A DNA stretch of 64,000 bases from Clostridium sp. CAG:571. GTDB taxonomy: Bacteria; Bacillota; Clostridia; TANB77; CAG-508. Made by a program: the position numbers and the translations under genes. The stretch lies in assembly GCA_000434015.1 (NCBI GenBank), contig HF999519.1:115036-179035 (forward strand), written 5' to 3'. Of this stretch, positions 1-9,740 are shown piece after piece (the first letter of the stretch is position 1; each line of letters starts with the position of its first letter). Below the pieces are notes generated by a model, which was given only the letters and a program-made list of their open reading frames with translations, was not told where the DNA came from and searched no databases.

Positions 1-38
1 AACATAAGAAAAAATTTACAATTTTATGGAGGAAGTTT

Positions 39-1184
39 ATGATTAAAAAAGTAGCAATACTAGCAAATGGTGGAGATGTTTCTCGGGTTTAATGCAGTAA
101 TAAGGGCTATTGTAAAAACAGCAGAGCACAATAATATTGAATGTTATGGATTTATAGATGGCTATAGAGGTTTATTAAAAAATAATTATGTTAGATTAAG
201 TACACAAAATAGTAGTTCTGCTTCAGGAATTTTACCAAAGGGAGGATCAATTATTGGATCTTCAACAAATGCTAATGTATTTCATTATAAAGTAGAAGAA
301 AATGGAGAGATCGTATATAAAGATTTATCTGATAAATGTGTAGAAAATGTTAAACAAGATGGTTTTGATTGTATATTCACACTAGGTGGAGATGGAACAC
401 AAAAATCTGCAAGAGATTTTTCTTTAAAAGGAATAAACGTAATAGGAGTACCAAAAACAATAGATAATGATGTAGCATGTACAGATATTACATTTGGATA
501 CAATACAGCGGTATCTGTTGCAGCAGAAGCATTAGATAGACTTCATACAACAGGAGAAACACATCATAGAATTATGGTGCTAGAAGTTATGGGAAGGTAT
601 GCTCGGATGGATTGCTTTAGAGTCAGCTATAGCAGGAGGAGCAGATATTGCTTTAATCCCAGAAATACCATATGATATACAAAGTGCTGTAAAAAAAGTA
701 GAGGAAAGAAGAAAAAAAGGAAAAGAATTTAGTATAGTTGTAGTAGCAGAAGGAGCAATGCCAAAAGGTGGAACAATAACTGTTGCAGCAACAAGAGATA
801 ATGGAATAGGTGTAGATAACACAAAATTAGGAGGCGCTGGAGAAAAAGTTGCCAGAGAATTAGAAAAATTAACAGGTTTAGAATCAAGATGTACAGTACT
901 TCGGATATATGCAAAGAGGAGGAACTCCAACAGCATTTGATAGAGTATTATCTACTAAATATGGTGCAAAAGCAATGGAACTTGCAATGGAAGGTAAGTT
1001 TAATGTTTTGACAGTAATAAAAGATGGAAAATTAGATTCTGTTTCATTAGAGGATGTTGTAGGCCAAAATAAAAAAATAGGTGCGGTATCTGGAAACACA
1101 AAAGAAAGTAATATAAGAAAAGTTACTATGGATCACGATTTAGTTAAAACTGCTAGAAGTATAGGAATATGTCTAGGAGATTAA
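39..1184 (+). CDS. pfkA: 6-phosphofructokinase with three CGGN +1 recoding sites
   Basis: Phosphorylates fructose 6-phosphate in glycolysis, in the cytoplasm. The start ATG at 39 follows a GGAGG site. Read as plain triplets the gene stops two codons after CGG at codon 16. Skipping one C at 84, 604 and 902 gives one 380-residue protein. It has the N-terminal GGD-x-x-G nucleotide loop (about 11-16), GGDGT (about 116-120, the ATP-type glycine), PKTIDNDV (about 138-145), MGRYAGW (about 184-190) and LGYMQRGG (about 287-294). All three skipped sites fall on conserved glycines (16, 189, 288) of these motifs, and the rest of the protein is undamaged. That argues against a decayed pseudogene. Family assignment is secure; +1 or quadruplet decoding is inferred. 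Confidence 0.93.
84..87 (+). other. recoding site 1: TCT-CGGG-TTT in pfkA
   Basis: In-frame CGG at codon 16. Normal reading reaches TAA two codons later. Dropping C84 gives glycine and continues GGD-V-S-G-F-N-A-V-I-R, the expected nucleotide-binding loop. Confidence 0.88.
604..607 (+). other. recoding site 2: GCT-CGGA-TGG in pfkA
   Basis: The CGG is in frame after the first shift. Dropping C604 gives MGRYA-G-W-I-A-L, a hallmark phosphofructokinase motif. Triplet reading leaves the family sequence at once. Confidence 0.9.
902..905 (+). other. recoding site 3: CTT-CGGA-TAT in pfkA
   Basis: The CGG is in frame after the second shift. Dropping C902 gives T-V-L-G-Y-M-Q-R-G-G, the conserved substrate-site motif, and the frame then stays open to the natural stop at 1184. 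Confidence 0.9.
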
Positions 1185-1261
1185 CAAAATAGATAATTAA
1201 TTTATATAGTCAAGAAATAAAACATTAAAATATATTTTCTTGAAAAGAAAGGGGTATAAAA

Positions 1262-1957
1262 ATGGAAGAAAATAATCAAAATCAAAACCAAAATATTAAT
1301 GCAGAGGATATTAAAAAGGAAGCAAAAGAAACTGTAAATCAAGTAAAGGATTCTTTTAAAAATGTAGATGTTAAAGAAGAAACAAAAAAAGCTAAAAATT
1401 TCTTCTCAGGAATTTTCAGCACACCAGTTAGTAAGATAAAAGAAATAGCACATGATAACACTAATAACTTTTTTAAAACAGCAATAGTTTTAGTAATTAT
1501 ATGGATTGTTATAGCAGGATTCCAACAAGTTGCAAGTATTTTTGGAACAATATTTAAATATGGATTTAAATATTTTGAATTTTCATCTATTTTCAGAATT
1601 ATTAAAGCAGTAATTACACCAATATTAACTGTTGTAATAGTTTCTGGAATTATATACATATTCAACTCAAAAAATAAAAAATCATTCTTAACAGTATTAA
1701 ATACAGTAGTTGCTGCTTATTTTCCAGTAGTAGTTGCAAAAGTTGTAAGTTTATTAAACTTAATTCAAGGTGCATATAGAATTACATCACCAATTAATGG
1801 TGTTTTAAATATTATATCTATAATATTCACATTCTTTGCTGTTAAAGAATTAAGTGATGAAGAAGATAATGATAAAGCTGTAAAACAATTTATAATAATT
1901 GAAGCTGTATATTATGTAGTTTCTTTTGTTTTATCATTCTTGAATTTAAATGTATAA
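1262..1957 (+). CDS. multi-pass membrane protein, Yip1-like
   Basis: 231 residues. The first 70 or so are soluble, rich in Asn, Gln, Lys and Glu. About five hydrophobic segments follow between residues 75 and 230, with a short acidic loop (SDEEDND) before the last. Layout and composition resemble Yip1-domain proteins, but I see no diagnostic motif, so this is a weak family call. The start is supported by GAAAGGGG about 8 bases upstream. It follows pfkA after 77 bases and is closed by the terminator at 2027. Likely cytoplasmic membrane; function unknown. Confidence 0.75.
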   Translation: MEENNQNQNQNINAEDIKKEAKETVNQVKDSFKNVDVKEETKKAKNFFSGIFSTPVSKIKEIAHDNTNNFFKTAIVLVIIWIVIAGFQQVASIFGTIFKYGFKYFEFSSIFRIIKAVITPILTVVIVSGIIYIFNSKNKKSFLTVLNTVVAAYFPVVVAKVVSLLNLIQGAYRITSPINGVLNIISIIFTFFAVKELSDEEDNDKAVKQFIIIEAVYYVVSFVLSFLNLNV

Positions 1958-2026
1958 TATAAAATGTACTAAAAATAAAGAATAAAATAATAATTATTAA
2001 TAACAAAATAATTAAATAAATAAAAG

Positions 2027-2069
2027 CTCAAGTTGTTAAAATTTTTAAATTAGCAACTTGAGTTTTTTT
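2027..2069. terminator. rho-independent terminator
   Basis: A 13-base stem CTCAAGTTGTTAA pairs with TTAGCAACTTGAG and is followed by seven T. It lies between the convergent membrane-protein gene and spoIVA, so it may serve both. Confidence 0.88.
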
Positions 2070-2080
2070 ATTTTAAATTT

Positions 2081-3562
2081 TTATAATATTATACAGATTA
2101 ATCCGCCACTACCTTCATTTATAATACGTTCTAAAGTATCTTGTAGTTTTAGTTGAGCATCTTCTGGCATTCTATATAATTTGTTTTGTAATCCTTCATT
2201 TACAAGTTCATGCAAACTCTTTCCAAAAATATTAGACTCCCAAATTTTTTGTGGATCATTTTCAAATTCTGAAAGAAGATAATTTACAAGTTCTTCAGAT
2301 TGCTTTTCACTTCCAACAATAGGAGAAACTTCTGTTTCTATATCAGCTCTAATCATATGAATAGATGGTGCTGTTGCTTTTAATTTCACACCAAATCTAG
2401 AGCCTTGTTTAACCATTTCAGGTTCATCTAATATTAGTTCATCTATAGATGGTGTAACAATGCCATATCCTTTTGCTTTTACTTCTTCTAATGCATAGGC
2501 AATTTTATCATATTCTTTTTTAGTTTTTGCTAAATTAGTTATTGTAGAAAATAAATCCCCTTCATTTGAAATTTCCACACCAGAGATTTCTGTTAAAATT
2601 TTGTAAAATAGAGTTTCTTCTAAATTTATAGAAATATTAACACTACCAGTACCAAGTTTTACTTCATTTAATACTGTAGAAGATATAATTTCTGTCTTTT
2701 GTAATTTAGATATACTTGCATCTACTTGATTTAATATTTTTACATTTGTAAAAGCATCTTTTATTTCAGAATATAATTCTTTTTTTAGCCAATGATCATC
2801 ACATAAGCCGTCAACCCACTTTGGAAAAACAATGTTTAGTCTTTCTATTGGAAATTCATATAACATTTTGCTAAATATAAAATTTATATCATCTATATTT
2901 AAGTTTGCACAATTAGTAGGAATTACAGGAACCTCATATTTACTTTCTAGTTTTTTTGCTAAACTTTTTGCAAAATCTGAATTACAGTCTTCAGAATTTA
3001 AAACTATTACAAAAGGTTTATTTAGTTCTTTTAATTCTTTAACGACTCTTTCTTCAGCTTCTATATAATCTTCTCTTGGAATATCTGTTATAGTACCATC
3101 TGTTGTAACTAAAATACCAATTGTAGAATGTTCTTGAATTACTTTTTTAGTACCAATTTCGGCAGCTTTTTCAAAAGGAATTTCATCCTCAGACCAGGGT
3201 GTTTTCACCATCCTTGGCATTTCATCTTCTAAATATCCAATTGCATTATTTACAAGATATCCAACACAATCTACCAATCTTGTTTTTAAAGAAATATTAT
3301 TTCCAAGTTTAATTTCAACTGCTTCATTTGGAATGAATTTTGGCTCAGTAGTCATAATAGTACGACCCGCAGCACTTTGAGGTAGTTCGTCTCTTGCTCT
3401 TTCTTGTTTATATTCATTATCAATATTAGGAATAACTAATAAATCCATAAAGTTTTTTATAAAAGTAGACTTTCCTGTTCTTACTGGACCAACTACACCA
3501 ACATAAATATCGCCATCTGTACGTTTTGCTATATCCTCATATAATTTTAAATTTTCATCCAT
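2081..3562 (-). CDS. spoIVA: stage IV sporulation protein A
   Basis: SpoIVA is the ATPase that polymerises on the forespore surface and forms the basement layer of the spore coat. The 493-residue length fits the family. The N-terminus carries the Walker A motif GPVRTGKST (about 25-33), followed by the family's conserved NIDNEYKQERARDELPQSA stretch. The C-terminus ends with a hydrophobic stretch after EGSGG, as in coat-targeting homologues. An AGGGGG site precedes the ATG. It is monocistronic here and convergent with the membrane-protein gene. Its presence is direct evidence for an endospore-forming lineage. Confidence 0.96.
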   Translation of the reverse strand: MDENLKLYEDIAKRTDGDIYVGVVGPVRTGKSTFIKNFMDLLVIPNIDNEYKQERARDELPQSAAGRTIMTTEPKFIPNEAVEIKLGNNISLKTRLVDCVGYLVNNAIGYLEDEMPRMVKTPWSEDEIPFEKAAEIGTKKVIQEHSTIGILVTTDGTITDIPREDYIEAEERVVKELKELNKPFVIVLNSEDCNSDFAKSLAKKLESKYEVPVIPTNCANLNIDDINFIFSKMLYEFPIERLNIVFPKWVDGLCDDHWLKKELYSEIKDAFTNVKILNQVDASISKLQKTEIISSTVLNEVKLGTGSVNISINLEETLFYKILTEISGVEISNEGDLFSTITNLAKTKKEYDKIAYALEEVKAKGYGIVTPSIDELILDEPEMVKQGSRFGVKLKATAPSIHMIRADIETEVSPIVGSEKQSEELVNYLLSEFENDPQKIWESNIFGKSLHELVNEGLQNKLYRMPEDAQLKLQDTLERIINEGSGGLICIIL

Positions 3563-3718
3563 GTAATAATTTACCCCCTTAAAAAATGTTTGTACAATGC
3601 TTTAATTAATGTATATTATGTTTTTTATTAGATATGCATAAAATTTAAATAAAAAATTGAAACTGGATATATTGTTATGTTAAAATTTTGATAGATGCAA
3701 AAGAAAAGAGGGGATAAT

Positions 3719-5068
3719 ATGTTTTGTAATAAGTGTGGAAGTTCAGATACAGAATATGCAGGGGTGCCATATTTTCCGTATATAGTAATAAGACCATCAG
3801 AAGTAAAAAATTCTGAAAATTTAAAATTAATATATACACATGAATTGTTTCATCATTTTCAAAAATATTATTGCGGAGATGGTAAATATAAAGATGCTTC
3901 TTCAGGAGATTTTACTAGTGAAACAACAGCCAATTGGGTTAGCGCAAGTATAAATGATTCAAAAGATGAAAAGAACGTTTTTAGTGGCTGGGCTACACAT
4001 TATGTTTTAAATTCTAATAAAACAATAAATACGGAAAGTGGATATCAAAGTTTTACTTTTGCTAAAGTGTATGAAGAAATTGTAACAGACGGAAAAAAGA
4101 AGATGTTAGAATCAATGAAATATGAAGATGCATTGGGATTTTTAGTAAAAAGTGCAGGAGAGAAATTTCCAGAAGTGATGATGGAATTAGCAAAAAGAAA
4201 TGTTACAAATGAGTATGAACATCAAACTTTTAAAGCATATAAACTTCCTAAAAACACAAAAAAATTATCAGAATCATATCAAAAAAATGAAGAAAATGTT
4301 TTAGGGTATGCAATGAATTACTATTATATAGAAAAAGCTAATTTTAAAAATAATACATATATAGATATAAGTAGTGAAAATAATTTGAACTATGTTATTA
4401 TAGGAAGAAAAAATGTTGTTGGGCTTAAAAGTAATAATTATAGTGAAATAAAAAGGGGAAGTTTAAGAAAAGACAGTCTTGAAATAGAAACACAGAAGTA
4501 TTTTGAAGATTATGATCAAATTATTATTGCTATAATAAATCCAAATAAACCAAGTCTTAGGTATAATATAAATTGTATGAGAGAAAATTTCTTTAAGTTA
4601 GTTTCGGCCGATGATATGACAAACAGAGAAAAAAGAGAAGAGATTTATCAAAAAAATGATTATATAGAAATAAAAATAAAAGATATAAAGGAATTATTGA
4701 ATTCAATAATAAATATTGGAGAAGCTGGAATACAAGATGGAGATAATGAAAGTGTAAGAAGTCAAATAAGTAATGCTATGGAAGAATTAAATAACGAAAA
4801 TATTCAATTAGATAAATTTAATACTGTTAGAATATATGAACTTGACCTTGGAAAAATATCATTAACTGAGGATGTTAATGATAGAATAAAGAAAATGTAT
4901 TCAGGTTTGACTTTTAAAGTGTTTGATAAAACTAATCCGCAAGGATTAAGAATATGTGTTGGAGTCAATATAGGTGCGCTTTCTAAAAATAAATTTAATT
5001 TTTATTTAGTTTTTACAGATGATGCAGGAAATGCGAATGCATATTTAGTAGAAATTTTAGAAAATTAG
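3719..5068 (+). CDS. zinc-ribbon protein with HExxH metallopeptidase-like domain
   Basis: The ATG at 3719 follows AGAGGGG. The first residues, MFCNKCGS, look like the first half of a zinc ribbon (CxxC). Directly after comes a domain with HELFHHFQ (HExxH, about residue 40) and a downstream ETTANW glutamate, a layout typical of gluzincin peptidases. The later part is beta-rich with no clear family. There is no transmembrane segment between ribbon and peptidase, and the ribbon lacks its second CxxC. An internal deletion may have fused the start of a zinc-ribbon membrane protein to the peptidase body (inference). Substrate unknown. About 449 residues. Confidence 0.72.
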   Translation: MFCNKCGSSDTEYAGVPYFPYIVIRPSEVKNSENLKLIYTHELFHHFQKYYCGDGKYKDASSGDFTSETTANWVSASINDSKDEKNVFSGWATHYVLNSNKTINTESGYQSFTFAKVYEEIVTDGKKKMLESMKYEDALGFLVKSAGEKFPEVMMELAKRNVTNEYEHQTFKAYKLPKNTKKLSESYQKNEENVLGYAMNYYYIEKANFKNNTYIDISSENNLNYVIIGRKNVVGLKSNNYSEIKRGSLRKDSLEIETQKYFEDYDQIIIAIINPNKPSLRYNINCMRENFFKLVSADDMTNREKREEIYQKNDYIEIKIKDIKELLNSIINIGEAGIQDGDNESVRSQISNAMEELNNENIQLDKFNTVRIYELDLGKISLTEDVNDRIKKMYSGLTFKVFDKTNPQGLRICVGVNIGALSKNKFNFYLVFTDDAGNANAYLVEILEN

Positions 5069-5085
5069 AAAATTTTTACTTTGGG

Positions 5086-5114
5086 TTGACAATAAAAAAA
5101 AATCATAGTACAAT
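5086..5114 (+). promoter_or_regulatory. sigma-A-type promoter of the thrS leader
   Basis: TTGACA at 5086-5091 and TACAAT at 5109-5114 are separated by 17 bases and lie just upstream of the T-box leader. Confidence 0.8.
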
Positions 5115-5119
5115 AAAAA

Positions 5120-5367
5120 TATGTTAATAAAAAACGAAGAATAAGACAAAGTAAAATAAAGGTTATCTATAGAGAGGATTAGTCAAAAGGCTGCAAGCTA
5201 ATCTAGAAAAACATATTTGAAAAACTACCTTATTAGTTTCTAGAACAAAAAACTAGACGTATACTTTGCGTTAAAAAGTTTAATTAAGTAAAAAATAGGA
5301 TGGAACCGTGTTTATATAAAAGCACTCCTATAAATGCACAAATAAGTCATTTATAGGAGTGTCTTTT
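5120..5367 (+). promoter_or_regulatory. T-box riboswitch controlling thrS
   Basis: The leader contains the T-box core AGGATGGAACCGTG (5297-5310), whose loop pairs with the uncharged tRNA 3' end in the antiterminator. A strong terminator follows. The upstream part holds long paired segments consistent with stem I. An ACC at 5227-5229 could be the threonine specifier, but I did not fold the RNA and this is uncertain. Gene order (thrS next) implies a response to uncharged tRNA-Thr. Confidence 0.9.
5323..5367 (+). terminator. T-box regulatory terminator
   Basis: CACTCCTATAAATG pairs with CATTTATAGGAGTG and is followed by a T-rich tract. It is mutually exclusive with the antiterminator formed by the T-box core. 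Confidence 0.9.
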
Positions 5368-5409
5368 TGTGTTATTTAAAATTATAAAAAGTAAAAGGAG
5401 GAGTATAAA

Positions 5410-7344
5410 ATGATTAAAATTGAACTGAAAGATGGTTCTATAAAAGAGATAGAATCAGGAAAAAGTATTTTTGAAATTGCAAAAAGTATAAGTGAAGGAT
5501 TAGCAAGAGTTGCAACAGCTGGAAAAGTAAATGGAGAAGTAAAAGATTTAAGAACAATAATAAATGAAGATTGTAGATTAGAAATATTAACATTTGATAG
5601 TTGCATAGATGGTAAAAAAGCTTATTGGCATACAACATCACATATTATGGCACAAGCTATAAAAAGATTATTTCCAGAAGTAAAACTTGCAATTGGACCA
5701 GCAATAGATGAAGGTTTTTATTATGATTTTGATACAGAAAAACCTTTTACAGATGAAGATAAAGAAAAAATAGAACAAGAAATGAAAAAGATTATTAAAG
5801 AAGATTTAGCAATAGAAAGATTTTCTTTACCAAAAAAAGAAGCTTTAGAACTAATGAAAGATGAACCATATAAGCAAGAATTGATAAATGATTTAAAAGA
5901 TGGTGAGGAAATTAGTTTCTATAAGCAAGGAGAATTTACAGATCTTTGTGCGGGACCACATTTAATGAGTACAGGGAAAGTTAAATCAATCAAAATTTTA
6001 AATTCATCTGGTGCATATTGGAGAGGTAGCGAAAAAAACAAAATGCTTCAAAGAATTTATGCAATATCTTTTCCAAAAGCAAGTTTGTTAGAAGAACATA
6101 TGCATTTATTAGAAGAAGCAAAAGAACGTGATCATAGAAAAATAGGTAAAGAACTAAAATTATTTATGACACATAAACTAGTTGGTTCAGGGCTTCCAAT
6201 GTATTTACCAAAAGGAGCAACAATAAGAAGAACATTAGAAAGATATATACAAGATAAAGAAATAGCTTTAGGATACAGCCATGTATATACACCATCACTT
6301 GCAAATGTTGAGTTATATAAAACAAGTGGACATTGGGATCATTACAAAGATGATATGTTCCCAGCAATGAAGATGGATACAGAAGAAATGGTTTTAAGAC
6401 CAATGAATTGTCCACATCATATGTTAATATATAAAAATGAATTACATTCTTATAAAGAATTACCTATAAAAATAGGCGAATTAGCACATGATTTTAGATA
6501 TGAAAATAGTGGAGCTGTTTGTGGACTAGAAAGAGTACGTCAAATGTGTCAAAATGATGCACATTTATTTGTAAGACCAGATCAAATAAAAGAAGAAGTA
6601 GGAAGAGTTTTAAATTTAATTTTTGAAGTATACTTAAAAGACTTTGGATTCCCAAGAGAATCATTTTCATTTAGACTATCATTACGTGATAAAAATAATA
6701 AAGAAAAATACATAGATAATGATGCAATGTGGGAAACAGCAGAAAGTCAATTAAGAGATATCTTAAAAGAATTAAACATAGACTTCTATGAAGCAGAAGG
6801 AGAAGCGGCTTTTTATGGTCCAAAAATAGATATTCAAATTAAAACAGCTTTAAATCATGATGTTACTATTCCAACATGTCAACTAGACTTTGCATTGCCT
6901 GAAAGATTTGATTTAACATACATTGGTGAAGATGGAAAAGAGCATAGACCTGTTGTTATACATAGAGCAATACTAGGATCTTCAGATAGATTTATATCAT
7001 TCTTAATTGAAGAAACAAAAGGGGCTTTTCCAACATGGCTTGCACCAGTACAAGTAAAATTATTACCAATATCAGATTCACAAGTAGAATATTGTCAAAA
7101 AATAAAATCAGAACTTATGAAAAATAAGGTACGTGTAGAATTAGATGACAGAAATGAAAAGATAGGATATAAGATTCGTGAAGCACAACTAGAAAAAGTT
7201 CCATATATGTTAGTAATAGGTGATAAAGAAGTAGAAGCAAACACAGTTTCAGTTCGTTCAAGAAAAGAAGGAGATATAGGAGCTATTAAAGTAGAAGAAT
7301 TTATATCTAAAATAAAATATGAAATTGAAAATTATGTGAAATAA
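5410..7344 (+). CDS. thrS: threonine-tRNA ligase
   Basis: Charges tRNA-Thr with threonine in the cytoplasm. The 644 residues match the bacterial enzyme. Domains in order: N-terminal TGS (1-60); editing domain with HTTSHIMAQA (about 75-85) and the cysteine in DLCAGPH (about 180-186); class II catalytic core with MNCPHHM and RVRQMCQNDAH; C-terminal anticodon-binding domain. The start has AAAAGGAGGAG upstream. It contains two CGG triplets, both out of frame (GCG-GG and GCG-GC), and reads through without a break. Regulated by the T-box leader. Confidence 0.97.
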   Translation: MIKIELKDGSIKEIESGKSIFEIAKSISEGLARVATAGKVNGEVKDLRTIINEDCRLEILTFDSCIDGKKAYWHTTSHIMAQAIKRLFPEVKLAIGPAIDEGFYYDFDTEKPFTDEDKEKIEQEMKKIIKEDLAIERFSLPKKEALELMKDEPYKQELINDLKDGEEISFYKQGEFTDLCAGPHLMSTGKVKSIKILNSSGAYWRGSEKNKMLQRIYAISFPKASLLEEHMHLLEEAKERDHRKIGKELKLFMTHKLVGSGLPMYLPKGATIRRTLERYIQDKEIALGYSHVYTPSLANVELYKTSGHWDHYKDDMFPAMKMDTEEMVLRPMNCPHHMLIYKNELHSYKELPIKIGELAHDFRYENSGAVCGLERVRQMCQNDAHLFVRPDQIKEEVGRVLNLIFEVYLKDFGFPRESFSFRLSLRDKNNKEKYIDNDAMWETAESQLRDILKELNIDFYEAEGEAAFYGPKIDIQIKTALNHDVTIPTCQLDFALPERFDLTYIGEDGKEHRPVVIHRAILGSSDRFISFLIEETKGAFPTWLAPVQVKLLPISDSQVEYCQKIKSELMKNKVRVELDDRNEKIGYKIREAQLEKVPYMLVIGDKEVEANTVSVRSRKEGDIGAIKVEEFISKIKYEIENYVK

Positions 7345-7388
7345 AATAAGCTATAAAAAATAAGAAAAATAGTAATAAATTAATAGAA

Positions 7389-7423
7389 AATAATAAGCAA
7401 AAATATTGCTTATTATTTTTTTT
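7389..7423 (+). terminator. rho-independent terminator after thrS
   Basis: AATAATAAGCAA pairs with TTGCTTATTATT and is followed by a T tract. Confidence 0.85.
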
Positions 7424-7460
7424 ATTGATATACTAATATAAAATATTTTAGGAGGTAATT

Positions 7461-9740
7461 ATGCCTGGGGATGTAAAAGAACTGAAAAATAGTATAGATG
7501 ATAAACTAAAATATATAGATCTAGATTTAAGTAATATACCAACTAATCTAAATCAAGAGAAAAAAATAAATTATAAGATTTTGAAAGAATTTGATGATGC
7601 AACATATAAAGTGTATAAATATATATCTGTTGATGAAATTGAAATATTTATTTGCAAGGCACCAAGACTTGCAAGTCTCAAAGAAAAATATAAATCAGCT
7701 ACACATATATCAAAATATTTTGAGGATAAAAAACAAAGTGAATTATTAGAAGCATTATCTAACACTAATATAGAGGAAATACAGGAAATAGAGCAAGAAC
7801 AAAAGATATTGAATGAAAAAATGCCATACAGTATAAAATATAAAAATGGTTATAAGTGGCAAATTTATTATTCAGAAAATGACAACAAATATTTTATGTT
7901 GGTTCCATTAAGTGAAAAAGATAATGCTGCTTTGTTTTATTTGATAAAAGAAAAAATTAGTTGTTTAAAAAATAATATAGATAAAAAAATTTATGTGCCA
8001 ATATGTCATGAAGAATATTCTGAAGAACTGCTTAATAAAAAACAAATAGCAGATATAGAAAATTATTTATGGTTTTTTACTAAAAAATGGCCTGCTGTAT
8101 ATGAAGTTTATGACAAAGAAAATAATTTAGAAATACAAATTGTAGGAAAAACTAACATATATAGAGGAGTCGAAAGTGACTACAAATTAATATTAAACAA
8201 TAAAAGTGAAGCTGATGAAAAATATAAATTAATGAAAGCTTTATTTATTATAGGATCTGATTTAAAATATCTTTATAAATTTGAAAGTAATATAGATGAT
8301 GATGGTTTATTAAAATTTAGTTTCGATGAGCAAGGAATAGAATTTAAAGATATGGAAGCTTTTATAAAAGAACAAGTTAACGAACAAATAGATACTACAA
8401 AAGAACTTATAGAAAAAAATAAAGAATTCGAAGAAAAAATTAATAACTTAAAAGATGATTGCGAAAAGAAAAATCAAGAATATAGTAGCAAAGAAAAACA
8501 AATAGTTATGTTTTTGCAATGTAAAAAAACTTTTATTGGAAGATTTAAATATTTTTTCAAATCTAAAAAAAGTAAAAAGAAAATGAATATAAAAAGATTA
8601 GATGATATTCCTAAAATAATAGAATTTGCAGAAAATGAAGAAAATGAAGGCGAATTTAATTTCGAAATAAAAGATAGATATACAATAGAAGATTTACTTA
8701 CTATTTGCCATATATTAGAAAAAAAAGATACAATATATAATAATAAAATATTAGAAATAAAATCACTAGAAGAGAAAATTAAAATTTTAGATAAAAAAAT
8801 AGAAAATGCAGATTTATATATACAAGAGATAGAAGAACATAAACGTAGCATATTTGAATTTTGGAAATTTACCAATAAAGATGTTCCAAATGCTTTAACA
8901 GAAGCAGAAAAATTAGAACAAGAGCAGAAAAATAAAGCTAAAAAAGTGTTTAATTACCAAGAAGATTTAAAAGATTTTGGAAGAAAAATGGATGCTTTAC
9001 AAAAAAAATTATTATCTAAAAATGAAGTTGATGCATTATATGTTATGAAAGATTATGTAGATATTATAAATATATTTTGTAAAAAAGAAATAGAAGAAGA
9101 AGACAATTTATATATTAGTACAGTACTAAAACAAGAAAAGTTGAAAAACGAAAAAGAAAGTAAAGAAAGAGAAGTTATATATTTTGATATATTTGGAAAT
9201 ATAGATAAAAAGCCAGAAGAAATAAAAAAAGAAGAAGACAAAAAAGAAAGAAAAGATAAATATCAAATACTTCATTTAGGGGAAAAAACTACAGTAAAAG
9301 ATTTTAAAGAAAATATAAGCAAATTTAAAAAAATATTGGAAAAAGAATATGATAAAATAACAATTCCATATGATATTTCTTTATATTCTATATTAAACAA
9401 AAATACTATGTCAGACTGGTGTATAGCTAATATTAATCCAGATAATATAATAAAAAAAGAAGCAACAGAAAAAAGTATGGATATAATAAAATATAATCTT
9501 CCAGAGGGCTCACCACTACTTTTATACACAAATTGTATTATGTATAAGGGGAATAATATAGAAGAGGGAATAGAAGATAACTCAGAAACTTTATTATATT
9601 TGAGTCGATTTGATAGAGAGCTAACAGGAAAATTAAAAAGAAAAATTAGTTTTGCAAAAAACGAATATGAGAATGTAATTAAAACAATAAAGATCTATGA
9701 ATATAGATTAAAACCAAAGGAGGAAAATGATGATAAATAG
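7461..9740 (+). CDS. large coiled-coil protein of unknown function
   Basis: 759 residues, very rich in Lys, Glu, Ile and Asn, with no signal peptide or membrane segment. Residues 1-290 look globular, with YKWQIYYSENDNKYFMLVPL near 130-150. Long heptad-like helices run from about 300 to 600 and are interrupted by a basic patch (KYFFKSKKSKKKMN). A mixed C-terminal domain follows. I do not recognise the family. A clear AGGAGG precedes the start. The gene runs 11 bases past the deoB start, so the two are probably translationally coupled. Confidence 0.82.
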   Translation: MPGDVKELKNSIDDKLKYIDLDLSNIPTNLNQEKKINYKILKEFDDATYKVYKYISVDEIEIFICKAPRLASLKEKYKSATHISKYFEDKKQSELLEALSNTNIEEIQEIEQEQKILNEKMPYSIKYKNGYKWQIYYSENDNKYFMLVPLSEKDNAALFYLIKEKISCLKNNIDKKIYVPICHEEYSEELLNKKQIADIENYLWFFTKKWPAVYEVYDKENNLEIQIVGKTNIYRGVESDYKLILNNKSEADEKYKLMKALFIIGSDLKYLYKFESNIDDDGLLKFSFDEQGIEFKDMEAFIKEQVNEQIDTTKELIEKNKEFEEKINNLKDDCEKKNQEYSSKEKQIVMFLQCKKTFIGRFKYFFKSKKSKKKMNIKRLDDIPKIIEFAENEENEGEFNFEIKDRYTIEDLLTICHILEKKDTIYNNKILEIKSLEEKIKILDKKIENADLYIQEIEEHKRSIFEFWKFTNKDVPNALTEAEKLEQEQKNKAKKVFNYQEDLKDFGRKMDALQKKLLSKNEVDALYVMKDYVDIINIFCKKEIEEEDNLYISTVLKQEKLKNEKESKEREVIYFDIFGNIDKKPEEIKKEEDKKERKDKYQILHLGEKTTVKDFKENISKFKKILEKEYDKITIPYDISLYSILNKNTMSDWCIANINPDNIIKKEATEKSMDIIKYNLPEGSPLLLYTNCIMYKGNNIEEGIEDNSETLLYLSRFDRELTGKLKRKISFAKNEYENVIKTIKIYEYRLKPKEENDDK

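Noticed and set aside
39..1184. pfkA as a pseudogene or a victim of sequencing errors
   Set aside because: All three breaks are the same event (one C before GGN on conserved glycines) and recur in four other genes on both strands. Random errors or decay would scatter in type and position, and the breaks are not in homopolymer runs.
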